Assembly: GCF_001425575.1 (NCBI RefSeq)
Contig: NZ_LMRD01000001.1
Location: forward strand, 521,745-585,744
Length of the DNA stretch: 64,000 nt
Source of the DNA: Aurantimonas sp. Leaf443
GTDB lineage: Bacteria; Pseudomonadota; Alphaproteobacteria; Rhizobiales; Rhizobiaceae
Reading direction: 5' to 3'
The notes below the pieces were generated by a model. It was not told the DNA's origin and made no database searches. It saw nothing but the letters and a program-made list of their open reading frames with translations. Position numbers and translations under genes: made by a program. Below are positions 19,120 to 27,255 of the stretch, piece by piece (within the stretch, counting starts at the first letter, position 1; each line of letters opens with the position of its first letter).

Positions 19120-20043
19120 ATGCCCATCGCCGAATCCGACGCGCGCCGGGGCTTCGCCTATGCCCTCGTCGCCTTTCTGATCTGGGGCATCGTCTTTCCG
19201 ATCTACATGAAGACGCTCGACCATGTCTCGCCCATGGAGATCGTCGCCCACCGCGTTCTGTGGGCCATTCCGGTGGCCATGGCGATCCTGTGGTGGCAGG
19301 GGCTTCTCGCCGGCATGGCGCGCCATTTCGCCGACCCGCGCACGCTGGGTCTCGCCACGCTCGCCGCCACGCTCATCACCGTGAACTGGGGCGTCTACGT
19401 CTATGCGATCGTCTCCGGCCAGGCGCTGGAATCGGCGCTCGGCTACTACATCAACCCGCTCGTCAACATCGCGCTCGGCGCCATCGTCCTGCGCGAGCGT
19501 CCGAACGCGCTGCAATGGGCGGCGATCGGGCTCGCCCTTCTCGGCGTCCTCGCGCTCACCCTGCAGACCGGCGGCCTGCCATGGATCTCGCTGGTGCTGC
19601 CGCTGAGCTTCGGCACCTATGGCCTGCTGCGCAAGCTCGTGCCGCTCGGGGCGACGCAGGGCTTCTTCATGGAAGTGGCGATCCTGGCGCTGCCCGCCGC
19701 CGCCTGCCTCGCCTTCGTGCCGGGCACCGGCGCCTTCCTCGCCGATCCCGGCGAGACATGGCTCCTGGTCGGCTCGGGGCCGCTGACGGCGGTGCCGCTG
19801 ATCCTCTTCGCCGCCGGAGCGCGTCTCCTGCGCTATTCGACCATCGGGATCATGCAATATATCGTGCCGACGGGCATCGCGGCGACGGCGATCTTCGTCT
19901 TCGGACAGCCGCTGACGGGCGCGCAGGCCGTCGCCTTCGCCTTCATCCTCGCGGCCCTTGCGCTCTACACGGTCGCGCTCGTGCGGGCCGACCGGGCCGC
20001 CACGCGGGCGCGCCGGCTGGACGAAGCGGCCCCGCTCGCCTGA
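19120..20043 (+). CDS. rarD: RarD-type EamA transporter
   Basis: A 307-residue inner-membrane protein with about ten hydrophobic helices in two EamA repeats. The RarD-specific beginning RRGFAYALVAFLIWGIVFPI and blocks such as EIVAHRVLWAIP, TVNWGVYVYAI and YINPLVNIALG place it in the RarD subgroup. E. coli RarD was linked to chloramphenicol resistance, but the physiological substrate is unknown. It converges on the LOG-family gene; no strong terminator separates them. Confidence 0.9.
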   Translation: MPIAESDARRGFAYALVAFLIWGIVFPIYMKTLDHVSPMEIVAHRVLWAIPVAMAILWWQGLLAGMARHFADPRTLGLATLAATLITVNWGVYVYAIVSGQALESALGYYINPLVNIALGAIVLRERPNALQWAAIGLALLGVLALTLQTGGLPWISLVLPLSFGTYGLLRKLVPLGATQGFFMEVAILALPAAACLAFVPGTGAFLADPGETWLLVGSGPLTAVPLILFAAGARLLRYSTIGIMQYIVPTGIAATAIFVFGQPLTGAQAVAFAFILAALALYTVALVRADRAATRARRLDEAAPLA

Positions 20044-20065
20044 AGGGCGTCGGCGGCCCTCTCCG

Positions 20066-20671
20066 TCAGAGGCGTTCGATGATCTCGGCGCGGCCGGCGT
20101 CGGCGCTCTCGACGAAGCTGCGCTGCAGGCTCGGCACGATGTCCTCCACGCGATCGACGACGATCGGGCGCACCTGATGGGCGGTGTGCAGGAAGCCTTC
20201 GGCCGTCATGTGCTCGAAGAGCGCCGAGAGCGGCTCCCAGAAGCCGCCGATGCTGGCGATGACGACGGGCTTGGCGTGGCGGCCGAGCTGGCTCCAGGTC
20301 AGGATCTCGACGAGTTCCTCCAGCGTGCCGATGCCGCCGGGCAGCGCCACGAAGGCGTCGGCCCGCTCGAACATCAGATGCTTGCGCTGGTGCATGTCCT
20401 CGGTGACGACGAGTTCGTCGAGCCGCTTCAGCTCGCTCTCGGTCGCCTCCATGTCGATGAGGAAGCGCGGGATGATGCCGGTGACGGCGCCGCCGCCCTC
20501 GATGACGCCGTCGGACACCGCGCCCATGATGCCGCGCGTGCCGCCCCCATAGATGAGGCGCATGCCGCCGGCGGCGAGCGCGTGGCCGAGCGTGCGGCCG
20601 CTTTCGACATAGACGGGATCGCGGCCGGCGGACGAGCCGCAATAGACGCAGACGGAACGAATCGAACTCAT
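20066..20671 (-). CDS. LOG-family protein (cytokinin riboside 5'-monophosphate phosphoribohydrolase type)
   Basis: A 201-residue Rossmann-fold protein with CVYCGSS near the N-terminus and the signature PGGIGTLEE at residues 111-119. A conserved Arg-Lys pair is visible in HQRKHLMFERAD. LOG proteins remove ribose phosphate from nucleoside monophosphates, producing free bases such as cytokinins; the bacterial roles are less clear. The ATG at 20671 is preferred over an upstream in-frame start at 20719, whose extra 16 residues are Arg-rich and unlike the family. The IS630 element begins 99 bp upstream. Confidence 0.88.
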   Translation of the reverse strand: MSSIRSVCVYCGSSAGRDPVYVESGRTLGHALAAGGMRLIYGGGTRGIMGAVSDGVIEGGGAVTGIIPRFLIDMEATESELKRLDELVVTEDMHQRKHLMFERADAFVALPGGIGTLEELVEILTWSQLGRHAKPVVIASIGGFWEPLSALFEHMTAEGFLHTAHQVRPIVVDRVEDIVPSLQRSFVESADAGRAEIIERL

Positions 20672-20770
20672 GGATGCCAAGGTCCGACGTCGCGGCGGCG
20701 AGGTCAAGGCATGCCGCATGCCCGCGGCGCTCTTGCGCCGGGACCGGCGAGAGGGGCGTCGCGCCGGCTA

Positions 20771-20782
20771 GAGCGTTTTCCG
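20771..20782. repeat. IS630 left terminal inverted repeat
   Basis: GAGCGTTTTCCG, exact reverse complement of the right end at 21790-21801, directly preceded by the TA target duplication. Confidence 0.9.
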
Positions 20783-20783
20783 A

Positions 20784-21730
20784 TCAGTCTGCGTCATAGC
20801 CTGCGGCTTTGAAGTAGTTGGCGCATTCGGCGGGCTGGAAGAGCGGGACGAGGGTGCCGACGGCTTGCCAGAGCGCCTCAACCGTTCGCTCGGCCTTGGC
20901 CCGCACGAGGGCTTTCAGCTTGGAGAAGGCCATCTCGATCGGATTGAAGTCGGGGCTGTAGGGCGGCAGGAAGCGCAAGGACGCACCCGCCGCTTCAATG
21001 GCCGCCCGCACGCTCTCGGCCTTGTGGGCCGGAAGGTTGTCCATCACGACGATGTCGCCGGGCGAGAGCGTAGGCACCAGGACCTGCTCGACATAGGCCC
21101 GGAACGCGACGCCGTTCATCGGACCATCGAGCACCATGGGCGCGCTCATGCCCGTCAGGCGCAGAGCGCCGGTGAACGTTGTCGTCTTCCAATGGCCGTG
21201 TGGCACGCTCGACCGGCACCGCTCCCCTCGCGGTGCCCGGCCGTAGCGCCGTGCCATCTTCGTCGACAGGCTGGTCTCATCGATGAAAACGAGCTTGGCA
21301 GGATCGAGATCGAGTTGTGCTTCGAACCAGGCCTGCCGCCGCTTCAAAAGGTCCGGGCGCTCCTGCTCGCTTGCATGCGCGGTCTTTTTTTCCACGTCAG
21401 CCCGTGCCGGTCGAAGAAGCGCCAGAGCGTGCCGATGCCGACCTTCAGCCCGCGCTCCTCGGCCAGGCGACGCTGCATCTCGTGCAGCGTGATGTCGTCC
21501 TTGCCATCCACCAAACTCTGAAGGAACTCCGCCTCCGCCTCGATGCGGCCCGAGCGCCGATCACCGCCCAGCGGCAGCGGATCGCTTCGGCCCGCCCGGT
21601 CCTGCGCGCGCCAGCGCACCGCCGTTGCAATCGCGATCCCAAACCGCCCTGCCGCCGCATGCGTCGAGGCACCATCACGCATCGCCTGCAAAACCCGGTG
21701 CCGAAGATCGATCGACAATGCTCTGGCCAT
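20784..21730 (-). CDS. IS630-family transposase, two frames joined by programmed frameshift
   Basis: The first frame (21730 down to 21344, 128 residues, from [14 protein letters not shown]) carries the helix-turn-helix DNA-binding part. The second (about 21395 down to 20784) carries the DDE catalytic domain with [21 protein letters not shown] and [18 protein letters not shown]. They overlap at seven A residues on the coding strand (21391-21385). A -1 shift there changes GLTWKKRPR into [17 protein letters not shown], the continuous sequence seen in IS630 transposases, giving about 315 residues. The frames are thus most likely one product by programmed slippage, not a disabling mutation. Confidence 0.88.
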
Positions 21731-21789
21731 TCCTGCCTCCCTTCCGATCGCCGAAGGGAATCACGAATGACGCCTAGACTCTACCCGGC

Positions 21790-21801
21790 CGGAAAACGCT
21801 C
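21790..21801. repeat. IS630 right terminal inverted repeat
   Basis: CGGAAAACGCTC, exact reverse complement of the left end. Position 21801 also supplies the final G, on the minus strand, of the neighbouring ATPase gene's TAG stop codon. Confidence 0.9.
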
Positions 21802-22559
21802 TAGAGGACGCCCGGAAACTCCCGGTCGATCGCCGCGAGCGTCTGTTCGCGCCAGCGCGCGCCGCGCTCCGAGCGCGGGGTGCGGATCTCGTAGACGCCG
21901 CGCACGCGCGCCGGACGCTTCGTGAGGAAGACGATGCGGTCGGCGAGATCGACCGCCTCGCGCAGGTTGTGCGTCACCATCAGCGCCGTCGTCGGACGGG
22001 CGGACCAGACGGTGACGAGAAGGCCGCGCAGCCGCCCCGCCGTCTCCTCGTCGAGCGAGACGAAGGGCTCGTCGAGAAGGAGGAGCGAGGGCTGGATGGC
22101 GAAGGCCCGCGCCAGCGCGGCGCGGCGCGCAAGGCCGAGCGACAGTTCGCCGGGATAGCGCGCCGCCATTTCCGATAGACCGAGCGTCTGGAAGAGCGGC
22201 TTGAGGTCGAGGCCGGAGAGGTCGGCGGGAAGCGCCAGGCGCACGTTCTCCTCCACCGTGCGCCAGGGCAGGAGCCGGGGCTCCTGGAACACGGCGGCGA
22301 CGCGCCCGTCCGCGACCGGCAGTCTCACATGGCCCGTGAAGTCCGGTTCCAGCCCGAGCACGATGCGCAGCGTCGTCGTCTTGCCGCAGCCCGACGGGCC
22401 GATGAGCGCGGTGAAGCTGCGCGCCGGCGAGGCGAAGCTGAGGCCCTCCACGGCCGGCACGAGCGTTCCGTCGGCGGCGCGATAGACCTTGGCGGTGATG
22501 TCGATCTCAAGCGGCCCTTCGGCGCCAGCGGGTGGAACGGGCTTCGAACGGTTGGACAA
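21801..22559 (-). CDS. ABC transporter ATP-binding protein (SsuB/TauB/NrtD-like)
   Basis: A 252-residue ATPase that would power the importer encoded with the two upstream genes. Walker A is GPSGCGKTT (54-62), the Q-loop FQEPRLLPW, Walker B LLLLDEPFVSLD, and the H-loop VTHNLREAVDLAD. The signature is LSLGLARR rather than the usual LSGGQ, a variant seen in part of this family. Its start overlaps the permease gene by 53 bp. The TAG stop is formed from the TA target duplication plus the first base of the IS630 element, yet the uninterrupted site would also read TAG, so the protein is not truncated. Confidence 0.88.
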   Translation of the reverse strand: MSNRSKPVPPAGAEGPLEIDITAKVYRAADGTLVPAVEGLSFASPARSFTALIGPSGCGKTTTLRIVLGLEPDFTGHVRLPVADGRVAAVFQEPRLLPWRTVEENVRLALPADLSGLDLKPLFQTLGLSEMAARYPGELSLGLARRAALARAFAIQPSLLLLDEPFVSLDEETAGRLRGLLVTVWSARPTTALMVTHNLREAVDLADRIVFLTKRPARVRGVYEIRTPRSERGARWREQTLAAIDREFPGVL

Positions 22560-23298
22560 GGACGAACTCGATCAGGAGCATCACGGCGACGAAGGCCAGC
22601 GTGTAGGCGAGGATGGCGGCGACGTCGAAGAGCTGGAAATAGAGATGGATCTGGAAGCCGACACCGTTGGAGCGGCCGAGAAGCTCCACGACGAGGGCGA
22701 TCTTCCAGATGAGCGACAGGCCGGAGCGCGAGGCGGCGGCGAAATAGGGCTGCAGCTGCGGCAGCGTGACGTGGCGCAGCGTGCGGGAAAAGCCGAAGCG
22801 GTAGACCTTCGCCATCTCCGCAAGGCCCGGATCGAGCGCCCGGGCGCCCTCGCGCAGCGTCACCACCACGTTCGGGATCTTGTTCACCGCGATCGCCCCG
22901 ATGGCGGCCGCCTCGTTCAGCCCGAACCAGATATAGGCGAGCACGATCACCACCAGCGCCGGCACGTTGAGGAAGAGGATCAGCCAGGGGTCGAAGATCC
23001 GGTCCGCGCGCCGGTTGGAACCGAGCCAGATGCCGAGGGCGGAGCCGATCGCCATGGCGAGCACGAAGGCAGCGGCGACGCGCAGGAGCGTCATGCCCAG
23101 ATGGAAGAAGAGCTCTCCCGTCGCCGCGTCGCGCAGGAACGCTTCGGCGACGGCGGGCGGCGCCGGCAGCGTCCGGCTCTGCGCGACCACCGCCGCGATC
23201 CACCAGAGCGCGAGGAGGACGAGGAGCGAGACGAGCGTGGCGGCCGGCGCGCCGCCGCGCGAGGGCGCGCGCCGTCCGTCCGCCGCCTCAGCCGCCAT
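22507..23298 (-). CDS. ABC transporter permease (SsuC/TauC-like)
   Basis: A 263-residue inner-membrane protein of the BPD_transp_1 family with about six helices, beginning TLVSLLVLLALWWIAAVVA. The cytoplasmic coupling loop for the ATPase is visible around EMAKVYRFGFSRTLRHVTLP. The organisation matches the nitrate/sulfonate/taurine importer class. The ATG at 23298 overlaps the end of the substrate-binding gene by 11 bp and its own end overlaps the ATPase gene by 53 bp, so all three are one operon. Confidence 0.88.
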   Translation of the reverse strand: MAAEAADGRRAPSRGGAPAATLVSLLVLLALWWIAAVVAQSRTLPAPPAVAEAFLRDAATGELFFHLGMTLLRVAAAFVLAMAIGSALGIWLGSNRRADRIFDPWLILFLNVPALVVIVLAYIWFGLNEAAAIGAIAVNKIPNVVVTLREGARALDPGLAEMAKVYRFGFSRTLRHVTLPQLQPYFAAASRSGLSLIWKIALVVELLGRSNGVGFQIHLYFQLFDVAAILAYTLAFVAVMLLIEFVLVQPFEARSTRWRRRAA

Positions 23299-24268
23299 TC
23301 GCCGCGCCCATCCAGTAGGTGCCCTCGGCCATCGTTCGGCCGGGCCCCACGAGCCGCTCGCCGCCGATCCGCGCCAGGACCTCGTAGAGGGCTGCGGCAT
23401 CGGCCTCTTCGGCAGCGGCGTCGCGCGTCGGGATGCCGTCGCGATAGCGCGCGCGCAGCGTCTGGAAGGTCTTCTCGTCCTCCGCCTTCATCAGCGGCTT
23501 CAGCGCCTCGAAGGCGGCGTCCGAGGTCTTCAGCAGCGCCTTGGTGGCGCGGTCGGCCTCCCGGAAGCCCTCGATGGCGCCGGGATGCTCGCGCGCGAAG
23601 CTCTCGCGGAACACCCAGCCGATGGCCGCGACCGGCGCCTTGGCGCCCATGGCGAGCGCGGCCTCGGTGCCCGAGACGAGGCTGCGGAAGCCCGCCGCCT
23701 CGAGCCGCGCGGCGTAGTGCCAGTAGTTGAGGACGGCGTCGAGCTCGCCGCTGCGGGCCTTCTCCATGAGGAGCGGCGGCGCGCCGTAGACGATCTCGGC
23801 CTCGCTCGCGAGATCGATCCCCGCCCGGTCCTTCGCATGGGCCTGCACGAGCAGCCAGTTCTTGTCGAGCGGCCCGCCCGCGACGCCGATCTTCTTGCCC
23901 TTGAGGTCGCCGAGCGCGCGCACCGGACTGTCGGCGGCGACCATCAGCGAGCCGACGGAGGTGGAATAGGGCATGAACGTGTAGTCGGTCCCGGCCTCGC
24001 GCTCGCGCGAGACCCAGAGCCAGTCGGAAACGATCATGTCGACGCTGCCGGCCTGGAGCGCGACGTTGGACGCGTCCTCGCCGGCGAAGGGCACGATCTC
24101 GACCTCGACGCCGGCCTTCGCGTCCAGCCCCTCGCGCGTCATCGCGTCGAGTTCCCAGTTCACGGTGCCGTATTTCAGTACGCCGACGCGGATCGTCTCG
24201 GCGGCCGAGGCCGCGCCGAGCGCGACGACCATCGTCGCGACGCAGAGCGCCGTGCGAAAGAGCCTCAT
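23288..24268 (-). CDS. ABC transporter periplasmic substrate-binding protein (NMT1/SsuA-like)
   Basis: A 326-residue protein with a signal peptide (about 1-22, LCVATMVVALGAASA) and a two-lobed type II binding fold: IRVGVLKYGTVNWEL at the start, then DMIVSDWLWVSRERE and LKGKKIGVAGGPLDKNW. It resembles binding proteins for sulfonates, taurine, nitrate or pyrimidine thiamine precursors; nothing visible decides among these. It is the first gene of the importer operon, 104 bp downstream of bioN, with a large hairpin in the gap. Confidence 0.85.
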   Translation of the reverse strand: MRLFRTALCVATMVVALGAASAAETIRVGVLKYGTVNWELDAMTREGLDAKAGVEVEIVPFAGEDASNVALQAGSVDMIVSDWLWVSREREAGTDYTFMPYSTSVGSLMVAADSPVRALGDLKGKKIGVAGGPLDKNWLLVQAHAKDRAGIDLASEAEIVYGAPPLLMEKARSGELDAVLNYWHYAARLEAAGFRSLVSGTEAALAMGAKAPVAAIGWVFRESFAREHPGAIEGFREADRATKALLKTSDAAFEALKPLMKAEDEKTFQTLRARYRDGIPTRDAAAEEADAAALYEVLARIGGERLVGPGRTMAEGTYWMGAANGG

Positions 24269-24311
24269 TCCGGCGATCCTCCCAAATCAACCTTCGTGGT
24301 GCCACCCGGGG

Positions 24312-24363
24312 CCAGCCTATACGAGGCCCGGCATCAGGTCACGCCGGCCCTCGCATAGGCTGG
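24312..24363 (-). promoter_or_regulatory. Large stem-loop between bioN and the ABC importer operon
   Basis: Two 15-base arms (24312-24326 and 24349-24363) are complementary except at one position. Read as minus-strand RNA that position is a G-U wobble, so the helix is unbroken; read as plus-strand RNA it is an A-C mismatch. A further 5-bp CCGGC/GCCGG stem lies inside, with a roughly 10-base loop. It starts 9 bases after the bioN stop codon and ends 43 bases before the next start. There is no U-run, so it is not a standard intrinsic terminator. It may be an attenuator, processing site or mRNA-stabilising element. Confidence 0.6.
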
Positions 24364-24372
24364 TCTCGGGCG

Positions 24373-24963
24373 TCAGGAGCGCGCGTCGATCGCGTCGGCG
24401 ATCTCGTCGCTCATCTTCAGCGCCCGCACGATCAAGGGCACGCCGAGCGCGAGGAGCGACCGGTCGAGGCCGCGCGCGGCCTGCGCCTCCCGGATCTCGG
24501 CGGCGATGGCCCCGAGGAGCGGCACGAAGCGGATGGCGAGCGCGATCGCAAGTCCCACGCGGCCGGGATCGACGCCGAAGCGGCGCAGCGGGCCGAGACC
24601 GGCCTCGATCGCCTCCACGATGTCGGCGGTGCGCGTCGTCGCCGTCACGAGCGTCGCGGCGAGGAGGAGGGCCGCGAGCCGGGCCGTGAAGAGCGCCGCC
24701 GCGTGCCAGCCGCCGAACCAGACCTGCGCGAGGGCGACGAGGAGGAGGATGGGCGCGAAGGAGCGCAGCGCCCCGGCGAGGCTCCGCGGCGTCTGGCCGC
24801 CCACGGGGAAGAGGCAGAGCACGACGCCGAGCGCGAGAAGCTGCAGCGCAAGGCTCGGCACCAGGAAGAGGAGCGTGCCGAGGACGGGCAGGGCGGCGAG
24901 CTTCCATCCCGCGTGCATTCGGTGGAGGACGCTGCGGCCGGGTCTGTAGAGGCTCGCGATCAT
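24373..24963 (-). CDS. bioN: Biotin transporter transmembrane subunit BioN (EcfT family)
   Basis: A 196-residue energy-coupling-factor T component with about four to five hydrophobic helices (KLAALPVLGTLLFLVPSLAL and following). The cytoplasmic coupling region carries AQAARGLDRS, matching the Ala-Arg-Gly motif by which EcfT contacts the ATPases. The ATG at 24963 overlaps the bioM stop by four bases. With bioM and bioY upstream on the same strand this completes a BioMNY biotin importer. Confidence 0.88.
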   Translation of the reverse strand: MIASLYRPGRSVLHRMHAGWKLAALPVLGTLLFLVPSLALQLLALGVVLCLFPVGGQTPRSLAGALRSFAPILLLVALAQVWFGGWHAAALFTARLAALLLAATLVTATTRTADIVEAIEAGLGPLRRFGVDPGRVGLAIALAIRFVPLLGAIAAEIREAQAARGLDRSLLALGVPLIVRALKMSDEIADAIDARS

Positions 24964-25637
24964 CCCGCCAGCGCCCGGTAGCGCGCGATCGCCCGGTGCG
25001 GCGCGGCGTCCTCCACGAGGCGCCCCTCGTCGAAGACGAGGACGCGCTCGAACGTCTCCAGAAGCGGCAGGTCGTGCGTGACGAGCACGACGGCCGGGCC
25101 CGCCCCCTCCACCGCCTCCATCACGCGGCGCGTGTTGCGAAGGTCGAGAAGCGTCGTCGGCTCGTCGAGGACGAGGAGGTCGGGCTCCAGCACCATGATG
25201 CCGGCAAGCGCCACGAGCTGGCGTTCGCCCCCCGAAAGCTCGTGCACGAGCCGCTCGCCGAAACCGGCCAAGCCGAAGCGCGCCAGCGCCGCCTCCACGC
25301 GCGGGCCGATCTCGGGTTTCGGCACGCCGCGATTCTTCAGCCCGAAGGCGAGGTCCTCGGCGACGCTCGGATAGACGATCTGGTGGTCCGGGTTCTGGAA
25401 AAGGAAGCCGACGCGCCGGCGCACGGCGCGCGTGTCGCGGCGCGTGTCGAGCGCACCGACGCCCACCGTGCCGCGCGTCGGCAGGAGGAGGGCGTTGAGA
25501 AGTCGGGCGAAGCTCGACTTGCCGGACCCGTTGGCGCCCACCACGCCGACGCGCCGCTCTGAAATGTCGAGCGTAAGGTCCGAGAGGACGGTCCGCCCGC
25601 CCCGGTCGAGGCCGACGCCCGAGAGGCGGAGCCTCAC
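24960..25637 (-). CDS. bioM: Biotin transporter ATP-binding protein BioM
   Basis: A 225-residue ECF-type ABC ATPase. Walker A is GANGSGKSS, the Q-loop FLFQNPDHQIVYPSV has the sequence typical of ECF ATPases, the signature is LSGGERQ and Walker B is LLVLDEPTTLLD. The start is GTG 25637 (VRLRLSGVGLDRGG), overlapping the bioY stop by four bases. Only one ATPase is encoded here, as in BioMNY systems. Confidence 0.9.
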   Translation of the reverse strand: MRLRLSGVGLDRGGRTVLSDLTLDISERRVGVVGANGSGKSSFARLLNALLLPTRGTVGVGALDTRRDTRAVRRRVGFLFQNPDHQIVYPSVAEDLAFGLKNRGVPKPEIGPRVEAALARFGLAGFGERLVHELSGGERQLVALAGIMVLEPDLLVLDEPTTLLDLRNTRRVMEAVEGAGPAVVLVTHDLPLLETFERVLVFDEGRLVEDAAPHRAIARYRALAG

Positions 25638-26191
25638 GCCCGGCGGGCGTCGGCGCCCGCGAGCGGATAGGACCGCGCCACCGCGACGGCGATCGCGGCC
25701 GCGACGCCGGCCTTGACGAGATCGCCGGGGATGAAGGCGAGCGAGCCCATCGCGGCCTTGTCGAGCGGCACGCCGGCGACGAGCGTGATGCCGGGGATGC
25801 CGCAGGCATAGAGCACGACCACGCCGCCCGCGACCGCCGCGAGAAAGGCGGGCACGAAGGTCAGCTGCGGCAGGAAGCGCTCGGTGAGGGCGCCGGTCAC
25901 GAAGGCGGCCGGCAGCCAGCCGAGGAAGAAGCCGACGGTCGGGCCGGCGAGCACGGCGAGCCCGCCGCGACCGCCGGAGAGGAGCGGCAGGCCGGCGAGG
26001 ACGAGGACGATCAGCAGCAGAACCGCCAGCGTGCCGCGCCTCGCGCCGAGCAGCCCGCCGGCCAGCATCACGCCCATGGACTGCGCCGTGATGGGCACGC
26101 CGATCGCGGGCAGCGTCAGCGGCGGGAAGGCGCCGAGCACCGCGATGACGGCGGCGAAGAGGGCGATGAGCACGAGGTCGCGCGTGGCCAT
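25634..26191 (-). CDS. bioY: Biotin transporter substrate-specific component BioY
   Basis: A 185-residue S component that captures biotin at the inner membrane. About six hydrophobic helices are visible, along with family blocks: LPAIGVPITAQSMGVMLAG near the N-terminus, GRGGLAVLAGPTVGFFLGW in the middle and GDLVKAGVAAAIAVAV near the end. It heads the bioYMN gene set. The upstream 113 bp contain no TTATCTATAA-like BioR box that I can see, so control by BioR is not supported here. Confidence 0.92.
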   Translation of the reverse strand: MATRDLVLIALFAAVIAVLGAFPPLTLPAIGVPITAQSMGVMLAGGLLGARRGTLAVLLLIVLVLAGLPLLSGGRGGLAVLAGPTVGFFLGWLPAAFVTGALTERFLPQLTFVPAFLAAVAGGVVVLYACGIPGITLVAGVPLDKAAMGSLAFIPGDLVKAGVAAAIAVAVARSYPLAGADARRA

Positions 26192-26304
26192 GGTCGTCGG
26201 ATCCCTGAAGTCGCCCGCGCGAAGGCGCTCGCGCGAGGATGGCGCTTCTCAAACCGGATCGTCCGCCGGAGGTCAATCGCTCCGGCGCGGTCCGGCCGAG
26301 CTTC

Positions 26305-27162
26305 TCAGATCGCCGCCGCCTCGGCCTCGGCGATGTAGATCTCACGCAGGCGCTTGGCATGCGGGCCGGGCGCGCCGTCGCCGATCGCCGCGCCGTCGAT
26401 GGAGACGACGGGCATCACGAAGGTGGAGGCGGAGGTGATGAAGGCCTCGCGCGCGGCCTTGGCCTCCTCGATCGTGAAGGGGCGCTCCTCCACCGTCAGC
26501 CCGTCCTCGGCCGCAAGGCGCAGCACGCTGACGCGCGTGATGCCGGGCAGGATGGCGGAAGAGAGCGGGCGCGTCACCAGCGTGGCGTCCTGCGTGACGA
26601 TATAGGCGTTGTTGGAGGAGCCTTCGGTCACGAAGCCGTCCTCCACCATCCACGCGTCGTCCGCGCCGCGCGCCTTGGCCTCCATCTTGGCCATGGACGG
26701 ATAGAGGAGCTGCACGGTCTTGATGTCGCGCCGCGCCCAGCGAAGGTCCGGCAGGGAGACGACCTTCATGCCGGTCGCGGCCATCGGCCGCTCGCGCAGG
26801 GCCGCCTTCTGCGTGAAGAGGACGAGCGAGGGTTTCGTGCCCGCGGCGGGATAGGCGAAGTCGCGGTCGGCCGCCCCGCGCGTCACCTGCAGGTAGACCA
26901 TGCCCTCCTCGACGCCGTTGCGGGTCACCAGTTCGCGATGGATGGCGAGGATCTCCTCCTCGTCCGCCGGCGCCTCCATCGAGAGCGCCGCCAGCGACCG
27001 TCTCAGCCGCGCCATATGGGCATGGAAGTCGATCAGCCGGCCGGCGAGCACGCTCGTCACCTCGTAGACGCCGTCGGCGAACAGGAAGCCGCGGTCGAAC
27101 ACGGAGACCGTGGCCTCTTCCTCGGGCCGGTAGGCGCCGTTGACGTAGACGGTGCGGGACAT
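26305..27162 (-). CDS. PLP-dependent class IV aminotransferase (D-amino-acid transaminase type)
   Basis: A 285-residue fold-type IV enzyme. [14 protein letters not shown] near the N-terminus, the PLP-binding Lys in [12 protein letters not shown] and the cofactor phosphate-binding region [12 protein letters not shown] with ILPGITR are all present. The sequence best resembles D-alanine/D-amino-acid transaminases, which supply D-glutamate or D-alanine. A branched-chain or 4-amino-4-deoxychorismate lyase role cannot be excluded. It is divergent from the enoyl-CoA hydratase gene and lies upstream of bioY on the same strand. Confidence 0.85.
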   Translation of the reverse strand: MSRTVYVNGAYRPEEEATVSVFDRGFLFADGVYEVTSVLAGRLIDFHAHMARLRRSLAALSMEAPADEEEILAIHRELVTRNGVEEGMVYLQVTRGAADRDFAYPAAGTKPSLVLFTQKAALRERPMAATGMKVVSLPDLRWARRDIKTVQLLYPSMAKMEAKARGADDAWMVEDGFVTEGSSNNAYIVTQDATLVTRPLSSAILPGITRVSVLRLAAEDGLTVEERPFTIEEAKAAREAFITSASTFVMPVVSIDGAAIGDGAPGPHAKRLREIYIAEAEAAAI

Positions 27163-27255
27163 GCGGTGCTCGCTTGCGTGGGAGACGGATCCCGGCTGAA
27201 TACGACGGGCAGGGCGGCCTTGGAAGAGCCGCCGCGACAGGGAAGGACAGGACGC

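Larger units (their letters stand above)
20771..21801 (-). mobile_element. Complete IS630-family insertion sequence
   Basis: A 1031-bp element bounded by perfect 12-bp terminal inverted repeats, GAGCGTTTTCCG (20771-20782) and CGGAAAACGCTC (21790-21801). It is flanked on both sides by TA (20769-20770 and 21802-21803), the target duplicated by IS630 elements. Inside is a transposase in two overlapping frames. Perfect ends, TA duplication and an intact DDE triad suggest a recent and possibly active insertion. The right end lies within the stop codon of the ABC ATPase gene, which is kept as TAG. Confidence 0.92.

Noticed and set aside
20784-21730. Treating the transposase as a broken pseudogene because it lies in two frames
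   Set aside because: The break is at an A7 slip site typical of IS630, the DDE residues are intact and the termini are perfect, so programmed frameshifting is more likely.
24290-24400. Possible TPP (thiamine) riboswitch before the NMT1-like transporter
   Set aside because: An ACCTGAT-like string is present, but the rest of the conserved THI-box core (TGAGA arm and the GCG-AGGGA end) could not be matched. The strong symmetric hairpin explains the signal better.
26192-26304. BioR operator before bioY
   Set aside because: No TTATCTATAA-like palindrome is visible in the 113 bp upstream of bioY.
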